A stretch of DNA of 64,000 nt from Rhabdothermincola_A sp041688815 (GCA_041688815.1 JBDNHK010000100.1:26971-90970), one strand, 5' to 3'; numbered from the stretch's first letter, positions 1 to 9,549 are shown. Made by a program: numbers and translations. The notes: generated by a model from the sequence alone, not told the origin.

Positions 1-2588
1 GATGGCAGCGAGTCGCCGGGGCCCGAGTTGACGAGGAACCAACGGTTGCGGACCTGTTCGCAGAACTCGTACGACTTCGCCAGGGTGGCCGCGTCCTCGG
101 GGTCGAGCACGTCGGTCGCGGTGAGCGCCCGCAACGCGTCGAGCGTGCCGGTGGCCCGCACGCCGTGTTGGAGCTGGAGCAGCTGCGCGGTGAACTCCAC
201 ATCGGACAGTGACCCCCGACCCAGCTTCAGGTGGAACTCCGGGTCCTCGCCGGCGGGGATCCGCTCGGTCTCGATCCGGGCCTTCATCCGGCGGATCTCC
301 CGGATCTCATCGGGCCCCAGCCCACCACCCCACACCTGGTCCTCGATGCGGTCGAACAGCTCGTCGCCGAGGCCCTGGTCGCCGGCCGCGAACCGGGCCC
401 GGGTCATGGCCTGGCGCTCCCAGGTGAGGGCGCTGTCGCGCCAGTAGGTCTCGTAGGCGGTGAGGCTCCGGGCCAGTGGGCCGCTCTTGCCTTCCGGGCG
501 CAGGTCGGCATCGATGGCGTAGATGCGCCCGGCCGGCGTGGAACCGCCGATGAACCGCATCAGCCCGGCGGCCAGGCGTCGGGCTTCTTCGGCGCCGCGG
601 GTGCCCACCCCGTCGTGGACGAACACGATGTCGAGGTCGCTGGCGTAGGCCAGTTCGGCGCCGCCGAAGCGACCAAGGCCCAGCACGGCGAAGCGAACCT
701 GAGGGTCGAGCGCAGTGAGGGCGCTCTCCAAGGTGACTTCGGCCAGCAGTGTCAGATCGGTACCGACCTGGCGGACGTCGGCGTGGCCCAGCAGGTCGCG
801 CGCCGCCACGCCGAAGCGGTTGCGCTGGTTCCACCGTTGGAGCGTCTCCTGGCGGTCGTCGCGTTCCGCGCGCCACTGCACGGCGTTGTCGGCCGAGGAG
901 AGCAGCGCCTCGCGCGGACGGGTGAGGAGGCGATCGGGGCGGTCGAGACGCGACACCAGGTCGGGATTGCGCTGCAGGATCTCGCCCAACATCCGGCTGG
1001 TTCCGGCGAGGGTGCACAGGGCCTGGGCAGTGGCAGGAGAGTCGCGGAACGCCTCGGCGAGGGTGCGGCTGTTGCGGTCGTTGTCCAACAGGTTGCGCAC
1101 CACCAGCAGACCCAGGTCCGGGTCGGGCGCGCCCGAGAGCCAGTCGAGCAGGAGGGGCAGGAGCTGTTGCATCAGCCGGCTCGACCGGTTCAGCCCCCGT
1201 GTGAGTTCGCGCACCGCGGCCTGGGTGCGCTTGGCGTCGATGAACCCGAAAGCGCTCAGCCGGGCTGCCGCCGCCTCCGGTGACAGCGTCGCGTCGGCCG
1301 GTTCGGTGCGGGCGAAGGCTTCCAGCAGCGGTCGGAAGTAGACCCGCTCGTGGATGGCCCGGACGTCGACCTGGGTCTTGCGCAGGTCCCGGGTGAGCTG
1401 CCCGGCGGCGTTGGCGTCCACGGTGTCGCGATAACCGATCACCCGGGCCAGGCGATCAAGGGCGATCGGGTCGTCGGGTATGGCGTGCAGCTGCTGCTCG
1501 TCGACCAGTTGCACCCGATGCTCGATCGTGCGCAGTAGTCGGTAGGCCTCGGCCATGACTGCGGCGTCACCGGTGTCCACGTAGCCGGCATCGGCCATCT
1601 CGTCGAGGGTGCCCAAGGTGTTGGCCCCCCGGAGGTCGGGGTCGAGGTGCCCGTGGACGAGTTGGAGAAGTTGGATCGTGAACTCGATGTCACGGATGCC
1701 GCCGGGCCCCCGCTTGAGCTCGCGACCCACGAGTCCCTGGCGGGTCACCTCGGCCTCCGTACGCGCCTTCATGGCGCGCAGCGATCGCAGGGTGTCGGCG
1801 TCGAAGGGGCGGGTCCAGAGCCAACGCTGGGCGGCATCGAGCCAGCGCCGCCCGAGGGCGGCGTCCCCGGCCGCGGGCCGCGCCTTGAGCAGCGCCTGGA
1901 ACTCCCAAGGTTCGGCCCAGCGGTCCCAGTAGGCCTCGTAGGAGTCGATGGTCCGCACGAGAGGCCCATCGCGTCCCTCGGGCCGCAGGTTGGCGTCGAC
2001 ACGGAAACAGCGACGGGCGATCTCCATCACCGACCGGGCCCGTCGTTCGAGTCGGTCGCGGCTGCCCTCCCCGACGAAGACGATGTCGATGTCGCTCGAG
2101 TAGTTCAGCTCGTCACCACCGAGCTTGCCCATACCGATCACGGCCAGGCGGATCCCGCCGGGGCCTTCGCGGTCGGCCGCCTCGGCGAGAGCGCAGGCCG
2201 AGGCCAAGCACTGTCGTCCGAGGGCGGCGAGGTTGGCCCCGACGGCGTCGAGAGGGTCGGCGCCGGTCAGGTCCCGCGCCGCGATGCGGAGGAACTCCAG
2301 GTTGCGCCACTGCACCAGGGCGTCGGCGGTCGGATCGTCGACCGGGGGACGGGCATCGAGACCGTCGAGCACCGCCAACGCGGGGGTTGGTGCCGCCTCG
2401 ATCACACGGGTGAGTGATCGGCTGGCCGCCAAGACGGCGATGACCGTCGCGGCGAGGGTGGGACGGCGCGTCAGGTGACCGAGTACACCGTCGTGCTCCA
2501 CGAGCTGGGTCAACGCGATGCGCACCGCCACTGGTGCTGCGCTGCGCTCGGCCAGCTCGTCGAGTTCGGCGGGGAGGGACCTGCTCAC
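1..2588 (-). CDS. glnE: Glutamine synthetase adenylyltransferase/deadenylase (3' end outside window)
   Basis: This is the bifunctional enzyme that adds AMP to, and removes it from, the active-site tyrosine of glutamine synthetase, matching nitrogen assimilation to supply. Two nucleotidyltransferase cores are visible: GMGKLGGDELNYSSDID near residues 150-166 and GLGRFGGAELAYASDLD near residues 635-655. This is the tandem arrangement of GlnE, with the deadenylylating half first and the adenylylating half second. About 862 codons are present and the frame is open to the window edge, so the C-terminal helices are missing. The GTG at 2588 is the likely start (VSRSLPAELDEL); no clear Shine-Dalgarno precedes it. 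It diverges from nadE across 67 bases. Confidence 0.93.
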   Translation of the reverse strand, partial: MSRSLPAELDELAERSAAPVAVRIALTQLVEHDGVLGHLTRRPTLAATVIAVLAASRSLTRVIEAAPTPALAVLDGLDARPPVDDPTADALVQWRNLEFLRIAARDLTGADPLDAVGANLAALGRQCLASACALAEAADREGPGGIRLAVIGMGKLGGDELNYSSDIDIVFVGEGSRDRLERRARSVMEIARRCFRVDANLRPEGRDGPLVRTIDSYEAYWDRWAEPWEFQALLKARPAAGDAALGRRWLDAAQRWLWTRPFDADTLRSLRAMKARTEAEVTRQGLVGRELKRGPGGIRDIEFTIQLLQLVHGHLDPDLRGANTLGTLDEMADAGYVDTGDAAVMAEAYRLLRTIEHRVQLVDEQQLHAIPDDPIALDRLARVIGYRDTVDANAAGQLTRDLRKTQVDVRAIHERVYFRPLLEAFARTEPADATLSPEAAAARLSAFGFIDAKRTQAAVRELTRGLNRSSRLMQQLLPLLLDWLSGAPDPDLGLLVVRNLLDNDRNSRTLAEAFRDSPATAQALCTLAGTSRMLGEILQRNPDLVSRLDRPDRLLTRPREALLSSADNAVQWRAERDDRQETLQRWNQRNRFGVAARDLLGHADVRQVGTDLTLLAEVTLESALTALDPQVRFAVLGLGRFGGAELAYASDLDIVFVHDGVGTRGAEEARRLAAGLMRFIGGSTPAGRIYAIDADLRPEGKSGPLARSLTAYETYWRDSALTWERQAMTRARFAAGDQGLGDELFDRIEDQVWGGGLGPDEIREIRRMKARIETERIPAGEDPEFHLKLGRGSLSDVEFTAQLLQLQHGVRATGTLDALRALTATDVLDPEDAATLAKSYEFCEQVRNRWFLVNSGPGDSLP

Positions 2589-2643
2589 GTCCGGAGAGGC
2601 TAGGTCCGACGCGCTCCGAGTGTTCAGGCCGCCTCCCCGCCCG

Positions 2644-2649
2644 TAAGGT
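2644..2649 (+). promoter_or_regulatory. Putative -10 box of a leaderless nadE transcript
   Basis: TAAGGT lies 6 bases before the nadE ATG and no Shine-Dalgarno intervenes. The spacing places the transcription start at or beside the start codon. No convincing -35 is seen. Confidence 0.4.
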
Positions 2650-2655
2650 CCGACC

Positions 2656-4386
2656 ATGGCTGCGCTACGCCTCGGACTCGCCCAGGTCAATCCTGTCGTC
2701 GGCGATCTCCCCGGCAACCTGGCGCGCATCGAAGCAACCATCGGCGACGCCGAGCGGGTCGGGTGCGACCTCGTCGCCTTCCCCGAGCTGGTGGTCACCG
2801 GGTACCCACCCGAGGACTTGTTGCTCCGCGACAGTTTCGTGCGCCACAACCTCGAGATCATCGAGCAGGTCGCGGCCCGCTCGGGGGCCTGCGTGGCTCT
2901 CGTCGGTTTCGTGGACGTGGACCGATCCGGTCGGTCGGGCCCCGTGCCCGAGGGCGCTGATGCCCGGCCGGCGCTCTACAACGCCGTGGCGGTGTGCGCG
3001 GAGGGTCGCCTCCTCGGCACCTACCGCAAGCGTCGTCTGCCCAACTACTCGGTGTTCGACGAGCAGCGCTACTTCGTGCCCGGGAATGATCCCCTGTCGC
3101 TCTTCGCCGTCGCCGGGGTTGCCGTCGGGGTCTCGATCTGTGAGGACGCGTGGGTGCCCGATGGCTTGTTGGCCGACCTCGGACGCGGCGGCGCCGACCT
3201 GATCGTCAACGTGAACGCGTCGCCCTTCCACGTCGGCAAGCGCACCGCCCGAGCCGATACCCTCACCGCTCGCGCCCGCGAGGCCGGTGTGCCCATCGCC
3301 TACGTCAACCAGGTGGGTGGCCAGGACGAGCTGGTGTTCGACGGTGACTCGATGGTGGTGGGCGCCGACGGGTCGGTTCTGGCTCGCCTCCCGCAGTTCG
3401 TCGAGGCTCTCGCCGTCGTCGACCTGGAGCTCACGACCCACTCGGGCCCCGCCGACCTCCCGGTCGTCGCCACTTCGAGAGTCACGCGTGCGAGTCCGTT
3501 GCCGGCCGTCGCGCCGGTGGGGGTGGCTCCACCGCTCGACGCCGATGCCGAGGTCTGGGAAGCCCTCGTCCTCGGCACCCGTGACTTCGTCAGGAAGAAC
3601 GGCTTCACCGATGTGGTGATCGGCCTGTCCGGTGGCATCGACTCGGCTCTGGTCGCCGCGGTGGCGGTCGACGCCCTCGGGCCCGACCACGTCCACGGCG
3701 TCCTCATGCCCAGCCGATACTCGAGCGAGCACTCGATCGCCGACGCGGAGAAGCTGGCCGAGAACCTCGGGATCGAGCACCGGACGGTGCCGATCGAAGG
3801 GGCCCACGCCGCCTTCATACAGATGCTCGCTCCGTCGTTCGCCGACCATCCGCCGGGCGTGACCGAGGAGAACCTGCAGAGCCGGGCAAGGGCCGTGGTC
3901 CTGATGGCGCTCTCCAACGCGTTCGGTTGGCTGTTGCTGAACACGGGGAACAAGAGCGAGGCCTCGGTCGGCTACTCCACCCTCTACGGCGACTCGGCCG
4001 GGGGTTTCGCCGTGATCAAGGACGTGGGCAAGCTCGGGGTCTATCGGCTGTGCCTGCATCGCAACGCTCGCGCCGGGTTCGATCTGATCCCCGCCAACAC
4101 GATCGGCAAGTCGCCGTCGGCCGAGCTGCGCCCTGATCAGCGCGACGACCAGAGCCTCCCCGCCTACGACGTGCTCGATCCGATTCTGGCGGCTTATGTG
4201 GAGAGGGATCGCAGTCCCGAGGAGATCGTGGCCGAGGGTGCGGACCCGGCGCTGGTCGGACGCATCGTGCGCCTCGTCGACCGGGCCGAGTTCAAGCGCC
4301 GACAGTCACCCCCCGGTCCACGGGTGACGACCAAGGGGTTCGGCAAGGACCGACGGCTCCCCATCACCAACCGCTATGAGGGCTGA
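2656..4386 (+). CDS. nadE: Glutamine-dependent NAD+ synthetase
   Basis: Catalyses the last step of NAD synthesis, amidating nicotinate adenine dinucleotide with ammonia taken from glutamine. The N-terminal half is a nitrilase-like glutaminase with the expected triad: Glu44 in PELVVTGYPPEDLL, a Lys near 124 in YRKRRLPNY and a Cys near 162 in SICEDAW. The C-terminal half is the ATP-pyrophosphatase synthetase, with the P-loop LSGGIDSALV near residues 322-331 and a late PSAELRPDQ segment. At 576 residues it has normal two-domain length. With nadB and nadC further along, three NAD synthesis genes fall in this window. It is likely transcribed alone from a leaderless promoter. Confidence 0.96.
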   Translation: MAALRLGLAQVNPVVGDLPGNLARIEATIGDAERVGCDLVAFPELVVTGYPPEDLLLRDSFVRHNLEIIEQVAARSGACVALVGFVDVDRSGRSGPVPEGADARPALYNAVAVCAEGRLLGTYRKRRLPNYSVFDEQRYFVPGNDPLSLFAVAGVAVGVSICEDAWVPDGLLADLGRGGADLIVNVNASPFHVGKRTARADTLTARAREAGVPIAYVNQVGGQDELVFDGDSMVVGADGSVLARLPQFVEALAVVDLELTTHSGPADLPVVATSRVTRASPLPAVAPVGVAPPLDADAEVWEALVLGTRDFVRKNGFTDVVIGLSGGIDSALVAAVAVDALGPDHVHGVLMPSRYSSEHSIADAEKLAENLGIEHRTVPIEGAHAAFIQMLAPSFADHPPGVTEENLQSRARAVVLMALSNAFGWLLLNTGNKSEASVGYSTLYGDSAGGFAVIKDVGKLGVYRLCLHRNARAGFDLIPANTIGKSPSAELRPDQRDDQSLPAYDVLDPILAAYVERDRSPEEIVAEGADPALVGRIVRLVDRAEFKRRQSPPGPRVTTKGFGKDRRLPITNRYEG

Positions 4387-4411
4387 CCGGCGCCCGGCCA
4401 GCCCGTAGTCT
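4383..4411 (+). promoter_or_regulatory. Putative promoter (CTGACC-N17-TAGTCT) for the 4420 gene
   Basis: A -35-like CTGACC (4383-4388) overlaps the nadE stop codon. It is followed by a 17-base spacer and a -10 box TAGTCT (4406-4411). The ATG lies 8 bases further on, which fits a leaderless or near-leaderless transcript. Confidence 0.5.
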
Positions 4412-4419
4412 GGGGAGCC

Positions 4420-5052
4420 ATGGACGGCCCACCCCTCCCTGTCGGCGGACCCTCGTGGGCGGCCGTTGCGCCCGACGGCGCCCTCGACGCGGTGAGAGTC
4501 GCCGCCCGGATCGGGGCGTACTGCTGGGTCGAGCAGCAGCTGTTCTCCCTCCTCGGCGGGTGGGTCGTCGACATCGCCGAACCCGACGCGAAGGCGTTGG
4601 TGGCCGAGCACGCCGAGCACGCCGGCTGGCGGGCGCAACGGTGGTTCGAGCTGCTCCCCACCGCCGCCCCCGGGGCCGATGCGCTGGTGGTGGCCCCGTT
4701 GGGGATGGCCGAGGCGCTGGTGCGGGCGGCGGACGAAGGGAACGGGCCGGGCCGGACCGTCGAGAAGCTGGCCATCGCCCACCGGGCTCTCGGCGCGCGG
4801 CTGTTGGCGGCCTACACCGCTCATCTCGACTGGGCTCCGTCGGTCTCGGAAGCGGCGATCCGCCGCACCTTGGCCATCGCCGGGGCCGACCTCGCCGCCG
4901 ACGGGCGCCACGGTGAGCGGCTGCTCCAGGCGCTCACCCCGGCCCCTGCCGACCGCGACCGTGCTCGCCTCGCCGCCGCCGCGGCGGACGAAGCGGTGGC
5001 CTCGGCCGGGGGGGTCGTCGGGAACGGCACTGTGGGTGACCGGTCGCTCTGA
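4420..5052 (+). CDS. Hypothetical alpha-helical protein
   Basis: I do not recognise this 210-residue protein. It has no signal peptide or membrane segment. The composition, rich in Ala, Leu, Glu and His with long amphipathic stretches such as WVEQQLFSLLGGWVVDIAEP and AEHAEHAGWRAQRWFELLP, suggests a bundle of helices. The paired Glu/His pattern resembles ferritin-like folds, but no diiron ExxH pair is convincing. It has its own promoter-like sequence and stands between nadE and a sigma factor gene. Codon usage matches the neighbours, so it is probably a real native gene. Confidence 0.6.
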   Translation: MDGPPLPVGGPSWAAVAPDGALDAVRVAARIGAYCWVEQQLFSLLGGWVVDIAEPDAKALVAEHAEHAGWRAQRWFELLPTAAPGADALVVAPLGMAEALVRAADEGNGPGRTVEKLAIAHRALGARLLAAYTAHLDWAPSVSEAAIRRTLAIAGADLAADGRHGERLLQALTPAPADRDRARLAAAAADEAVASAGGVVGNGTVGDRSL

Positions 5053-5219
5053 GCGTTCTCAGGAGAGGATCTTCCTCTTTCCGGCCACGAATTCCCTGGG
5101 TGGAGGCCCTTGACCGCTCCGGTACTGTGGAGGAGCCCAGGCAGATTGTCGGACCCCGGAGTTTTGCTCTCGGTGGTCGTCGACACGGCCCTCCGTCAGC
5201 AGCGAACCCGAGGTGTGCA

Positions 5220-6155
<936 letters not shown>

Positions 6156-6183
6156 AGTCTTACCGGGCAGCCCGGCTCGGCCG

Positions 6184-6699
6184 ATGACCGACGCATCATC
6201 TTCCCACCCGGCGCCGCCGACTCGTCGCCGTCCGAGCGGTTGTGCGCTGGGTCTGCTCGCCCTCGTGGCCTTGGTCGTCTTCACCGTCGTGGTGGTGGTG
6301 AGCCTCACCGCCGCCGGCCTGATCGGCCGCGAGTCCGATGCCGAGAAGGCCAAGATCCTCACCGAGGTCGAGCGCGACACCGGCATCGCCACCTCCAACC
6401 CGGACACCGATCAGCCCCCTCAGCGCGACCTTCGGGTCGGTCGGTGCGAAGCCGATCCGGAAGGCGCCCTCGTGGCGGGGGGATCGGTCACCAACTTCAC
6501 CGACCAACCGGCCAGCTACCAGATCTCGGTGGTGTTCCTCGAGGGTTCCGGATCGGCGGTCGGCGCCGAGCTGGCAGCCACAACGGTCGATGTCGCCGGG
6601 GTGGCGTCGGAGCGCACCGTGAACTGGTCGTCGACCGCCGACGTCGCGCCGCCCGGGGACTTCACCTGTCGGGTCGTCCGCATCGAGCGCAGCCCCTGA
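6184..6699 (+). CDS. Membrane-anchored protein with FxLYD-like extracellular domain
   Basis: A 171-residue protein with a short Pro/Arg-rich cytoplasmic tail, one membrane segment at about residues 19-45 (a long run of Leu and Val), and an exported domain. The exterior part (GGSVTNFTDQPASYQISVVF, then ATTVDVAGVASERTV) has the beta-sandwich pattern of FxLYD-type domains. These are common on actinobacterial surfaces and have no known enzymatic role. It starts 28 bases after the sigma factor stop and may be cotranscribed with it. The exact function is unknown. Confidence 0.6.
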   Translation: MTDASSSHPAPPTRRRPSGCALGLLALVALVVFTVVVVVSLTAAGLIGRESDAEKAKILTEVERDTGIATSNPDTDQPPQRDLRVGRCEADPEGALVAGGSVTNFTDQPASYQISVVFLEGSGSAVGAELAATTVDVAGVASERTVNWSSTADVAPPGDFTCRVVRIERSP

Positions 6700-6704
6700 C
6701 GTTG

Positions 6705-6725
6705 CGGGTCGGCTAGGCCGACCCG
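6705..6725. terminator. Hairpin between convergent genes
   Basis: A perfect 9-bp stem (CGGGTCGGC/GCCGACCCG) with a TAG loop lies between the two converging stop codons. The minus-strand MBL stop codon overlaps its left arm and loop. It has no U-tract, but such GC-rich hairpins commonly terminate in both directions in actinobacteria. Confidence 0.5.
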
Positions 6726-7318
6726 GTCAGGTTGGCTCGCTCCGCCCCGATGGTGGTCGAGTCGCCGTGACCGGTGTGGACCACGGTGACGTCGGGAAGG
6801 GCCATGAGCTCGGCCGTGATCGAGCGCACGATGGTGTCGTGGTCGCTGTACGAGCGGCCCGTGGCCCCGGGTCCGCCCTTGAACAGGGTGTCGCCGCTGA
6901 ACACCACGCCCGCCGTCTCGTCGTAGAAGCAGCAGCCGCCCGGCGAGTGGCCGGGAGTGTGCAGCACCTGCAGAACGTTCCCGGCCCGCAGTCTCTCTCC
7001 CTCGGCGAGGAGCCCATCCGGTTCACGGTCGGGGCTGACGACAGCCCACAACATGAGGTCATCGGGATGGATGAGGATCGGCGCGCCCAGAAGCTCGGCG
7101 AGCTCGGTGGCCACGTTGATGTGGTCGTTGTGGCCGTGGGTGGCCAGGATCGCCACCACCGTGCGACCCGCGACGCAGTCGACGATCGGCGGCGCGTCGT
7201 GGGCGGCGTCGATCACGAAGACCTCGTCGGCGTCGCCGACCACCCAGATTATGTTGTCGACGTCGAAGCTCTGCCCGTCGAGGGTGAAGGTCCCTGAGGT
7301 CACGACCCGGTCGATCAC
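6713..7318 (-). CDS. Metallo-beta-lactamase-fold hydrolase, mycothiol-linked
   Basis: A 201-residue MBL-fold hydrolase with the metal-binding THGHNDH motif at residues 60-66, further His at HTPGHSPGG, an Asp at FSGDTLF and a terminal His at HTGHGDS. The GTG start overlaps the mscR stop (GTGA). In Mycobacterium the same pair occurs as Rv2259-Rv2260. The natural inference is that it hydrolyses the S-formylmycothiol made by MscR, or a related mycothiol thioester, in formaldehyde detoxification. The fold and metal motif are seen; the substrate is inferred from the neighbour. Confidence 0.8.
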   Translation of the reverse strand: MIDRVVTSGTFTLDGQSFDVDNIIWVVGDADEVFVIDAAHDAPPIVDCVAGRTVVAILATHGHNDHINVATELAELLGAPILIHPDDLMLWAVVSPDREPDGLLAEGERLRAGNVLQVLHTPGHSPGGCCFYDETAGVVFSGDTLFKGGPGATGRSYSDHDTIVRSITAELMALPDVTVVHTGHGDSTTIGAERANLTGSA

Positions 7319-8412
7319 TGCGGATCCCCCAGCACCACCACGGAGCGCAGTACCTCGCCCTTCTCCATGCGGTGGAAGGCCGCTTCGACCGCGTCGAGGG
7401 CAATGGTCTCGCTCACGAACCGGTCGAGGTCGAGCCTTCTCTGGAGGTACAACTCGATGAGCATCGGGAAGTCGCGCGAGGGCAGGCAGTCGCCGTACCA
7501 GCTCGGCTTCAGCCGGCCACCACGGCCGAAGAACTCGGTCATCGGGAGCTCGATGCGCATCGAGGGGTCGGGTACGCCGACCTGCACGACCGTGCCGGCG
7601 AGGTCGCGGGCGTAGAACGCCTGCTCGAAGACCTTCGGGTTCCCGACGGCCTCGATGCACACGTCGGCCCCGTTGCCGTCGGTGAGGGCGCGAATCGCCT
7701 CGGCCGGGTCGGTGGCCGACGCGTCGACGGTGTGGGTGGCGCCGAACTCGGTGGCCAGCGCCAACTTGCGGGCGTCGAGATCGACGGCGATGACGGTGGT
7801 GGCCCCGGCCAGACGGGCGCCGGCGACGGCGGCATCGCCGACCCCGCCGCACCCGAAGACGGCGACGGAGTCTCCCGGTCCGACCTCGCCGGTGAACATC
7901 GCCGCGCCGAGCCCGGCCATCACCCCGCAGCCGAGGAGGCCCGCCACCTCGGGCCGGGCCAAGGGGTTCACGGGCGTGCACTGCCCGGCCGCCACCAGGG
8001 TCTTCTCGGCGAAGGCTCCGATCCCGAGCGCGGGGCTCAGCTCGGTGCCGTCGGCCAGTGTCATCTTCTGCATGGCGTTGTGGGTGGCGAAGCAGTACTG
8101 GGGACGGCCGCGTCGACACGACCGGCACTCACCGCACACCGCCCGCCAGTTCAGGACCACGAAGTCGCCGGGCGCGACGTCGGTCACCCCGGGCCCCACG
8201 GCTTCGACCACGCCAGCCGCCTCGTGGCCCAACAGGTAGGGGAACTCGTCGCCGATGGTCCCGAGCTTTTAGTGCAGGTCGGTGTGGCACACCCCGCAGG
8301 CCTGGACCCGTACCAGCGCCTCGCCCGGCCCCGGGTCGGGCACGGTGATGGTCTCGACGGTCACCGGCGCGCCCTTCTCGAGCGCCACCACACCCCGTAC
8401 GTCGTGTCCCAT
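7315..8412 (-). pseudogene. mscR: S-(hydroxymethyl)mycothiol dehydrogenase / S-nitrosomycothiol reductase with in-frame TAA
   Basis: A zinc-dependent alcohol dehydrogenase closely resembling mycobacterial MscR/AdhE2, which oxidises the formaldehyde-mycothiol adduct and reduces S-nitrosomycothiol. The ATG at 8412 has GGAGG 9 bases upstream. The reading frame is intact over 366 codons except for codon 48, which is TAA (8269-8271). It sits just after the catalytic-zinc segment ACGVCHTDLH, where homologues carry Tyr. After the stop the protein resumes in frame: LGHEAAG, structural-zinc cysteines CGECRSCRRGRPQYC and the NAD-binding GCGGVGDAAV. One base (TAC to TAA) explains it. This is either a recent null allele, a sequencing error or readthrough. 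TAA cannot be read by the nearby tRNA-Sec. Confidence 0.85.
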
Positions 8413-8443
8413 CGCCGTGATCCTCCGCACTCGTTCGTCGGGT

Positions 8444-8539
8444 TGGCGGAGGTGGACGGGAATCGAACCCGCCGTGCAGGGATCGCCTGCACCACCCGCT
8501 TTGAAGGCGGGGGCTGCCACCAGGCCAGCAGACACCTCC
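8444..8539 (-). tRNA. selC: tRNA-Sec (anticodon UCA)
   Basis: A 96-base selenocysteine tRNA. The anticodon stem CCCGC/GCGGG encloses the loop CTTCAAA with anticodon TCA, which reads UGA. Diagnostic features are an extended acceptor stem (GGAGGTG pairs with CACCTCC), a long D stem (CTGCT/GGCAG), a long variable arm with a 7-bp stem (GTGCAGG/CCTGCAC), a TTCGATT T loop and an encoded GCCA end. Overall length and the 3' end match bacterial tRNA-Sec. No selA, selB or selD lies in the window. Confidence 0.93.
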
Positions 8540-8586
8540 GTCAGCGACGCTACCGCCGCCCGCTCGCCCTCTGTCGAGGCGCGTCC

Positions 8587-8592
8587 TATGCT
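8587..8592 (+). promoter_or_regulatory. Putative -10 box for the 8599 mini-gene
   Basis: TATGCT lies 6 bases before the ATG with no Shine-Dalgarno, matching the leaderless arrangement seen at other genes in this window. Confidence 0.35.
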
Positions 8593-8598
8593 CCGGGC

Positions 8599-8673
8599 AT
8601 GAAGAAGCTCCTCGTTGTCATCGTTCTGCTCGCCCTTGCTGCCTTTGCGGTCAAGAAGTTGCAGGACGCCTGA
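8599..8673 (+). CDS. 24-residue single-pass membrane peptide
   Basis: The peptide is MKKLLVVIVLL followed by ALAAFAVKKLQDA: a Lys-Lys start, one hydrophobic helix and a short charged tail. It resembles the first half of the small actinobacterial DLW-39 proteins but lacks their DLW end. A TATGCT box 6 bases upstream supports expression. It ends 3 bases from the convergent HAD gene. Its short length makes this a tentative call. Confidence 0.4.
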   Translation: MKKLLVVIVLLALAAFAVKKLQDA

Positions 8674-8676
8674 CCC

Positions 8677-9543
8677 TCAGGCGCGCCCCGCGAGCGCGCC
8701 TCGAACTGATGTGGTCGCAGTCGTGAACCATGGGCTGGTCACGCTCGGTGTGTTCTGGTGGTGGCGGCGGCCGAGTGCCCACCACCCGGCGGTGGCGCCG
8801 ACTGCGGTTCCGGCGATCATCGCGGCGGCGAGGGCCAGCCGTCCCGGCGCGGGCCGCGGCACCCGCTCGCCGAGGGGTACGCCGGTGCGGAACTGAAGGA
8901 TGTCCCAGCCTTCGGCGCGCGCCACCTTGGCCAAAGCTCGGTCGGGGTTCACCGCGACCGGGTGGCCGACGCTTCGTAGCAGGGGGAGGTCGGTGGCCGA
9001 GTCGGAGTAGGCCCAGCAGCCATCGAGGTCGAGCCCATCGCGGAGGGCGATGCGTTCCACGGCCTCGGCCTTGAACGGCCCGTAGGCGTAGAAGTCGACC
9101 TCGCCGGTGTAGCGGCCGTCGCTGTCGATCTGGGCCCGGCTGGCGATCGATTCGTCGACGCCGAGGTAGCGACCGAGCGGGGTCACGATCTCCTCCGGTG
9201 ACGCCGACACGAGGAACACCCGCCGACCGGCCGCCTGGTGCTCGCGGATGAGCGTCAGGGCCTCGTCGTAGACGATGGGGTCGATGACGTCGCTCAGCGT
9301 GTCGGCGACGAGCGAGCGGATGAGGGCGGAGTCCCAGCCCTTGGTGATCTTCAGCGCCGACTCGCGGAACTGGCGCATCCGCTTCTCGTCGGCCCCGAAA
9401 TACTGGAAGACGAGCCCGCTCCACAGAGCCCGGACCATCAGACGTCGGTTGATCATGCCGGCGCGCCGCAGTGGCCCGCCGAAGGCCACCATCGTCGGGG
9501 TGGCGATGACCGTCTTGTCGAGGTCGAAGAACGCAGCCTCCAT
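8677..9543 (-). CDS. HAD-IB family phosphatase with C-terminal membrane segment
   Basis: A 288-residue SerB-like phosphatase. Motif I is FFDLDKTVIAT (nucleophile Asp7, Asp9), motif II is the Ser in FLVSASPEE, motif III the Lys in YGPFKAEA and motif IV SDSATDLPLL. A hydrophobic helix near residues 232-256 may tether it to the membrane, followed by a short tail. In Mycobacterium the homologous gene (Rv3661) also sits divergently beside the ssd/tad cluster, so a role connected to that locus is possible, but the substrate is unknown. TAGCCT lies 6 bases before the start. Confidence 0.82.
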   Translation of the reverse strand: MEAAFFDLDKTVIATPTMVAFGGPLRRAGMINRRLMVRALWSGLVFQYFGADEKRMRQFRESALKITKGWDSALIRSLVADTLSDVIDPIVYDEALTLIREHQAAGRRVFLVSASPEEIVTPLGRYLGVDESIASRAQIDSDGRYTGEVDFYAYGPFKAEAVERIALRDGLDLDGCWAYSDSATDLPLLRSVGHPVAVNPDRALAKVARAEGWDILQFRTGVPLGERVPRPAPGRLALAAAMIAGTAVGATAGWWALGRRHHQNTPSVTSPWFTTATTSVRGALAGRA

Positions 9544-9549
9544 GCGTGC

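Noticed and set aside
2665..4059. 464-codon open frame antisense to nadE
   Set aside because: It runs opposite an unambiguous NAD synthetase and has no start signal.
5110..5128. Promoter TTGACC...TACTGT for the sigma factor gene
   Set aside because: The two boxes are only 7 bases apart, too close for a -35/-10 pair.
8269..8271. Reading the mscR internal stop as selenocysteine, given the adjacent tRNA-Sec
   Set aside because: The codon is TAA, whereas tRNA-Sec with anticodon UCA reads UGA. Homologues carry Tyr at this position, not Cys.
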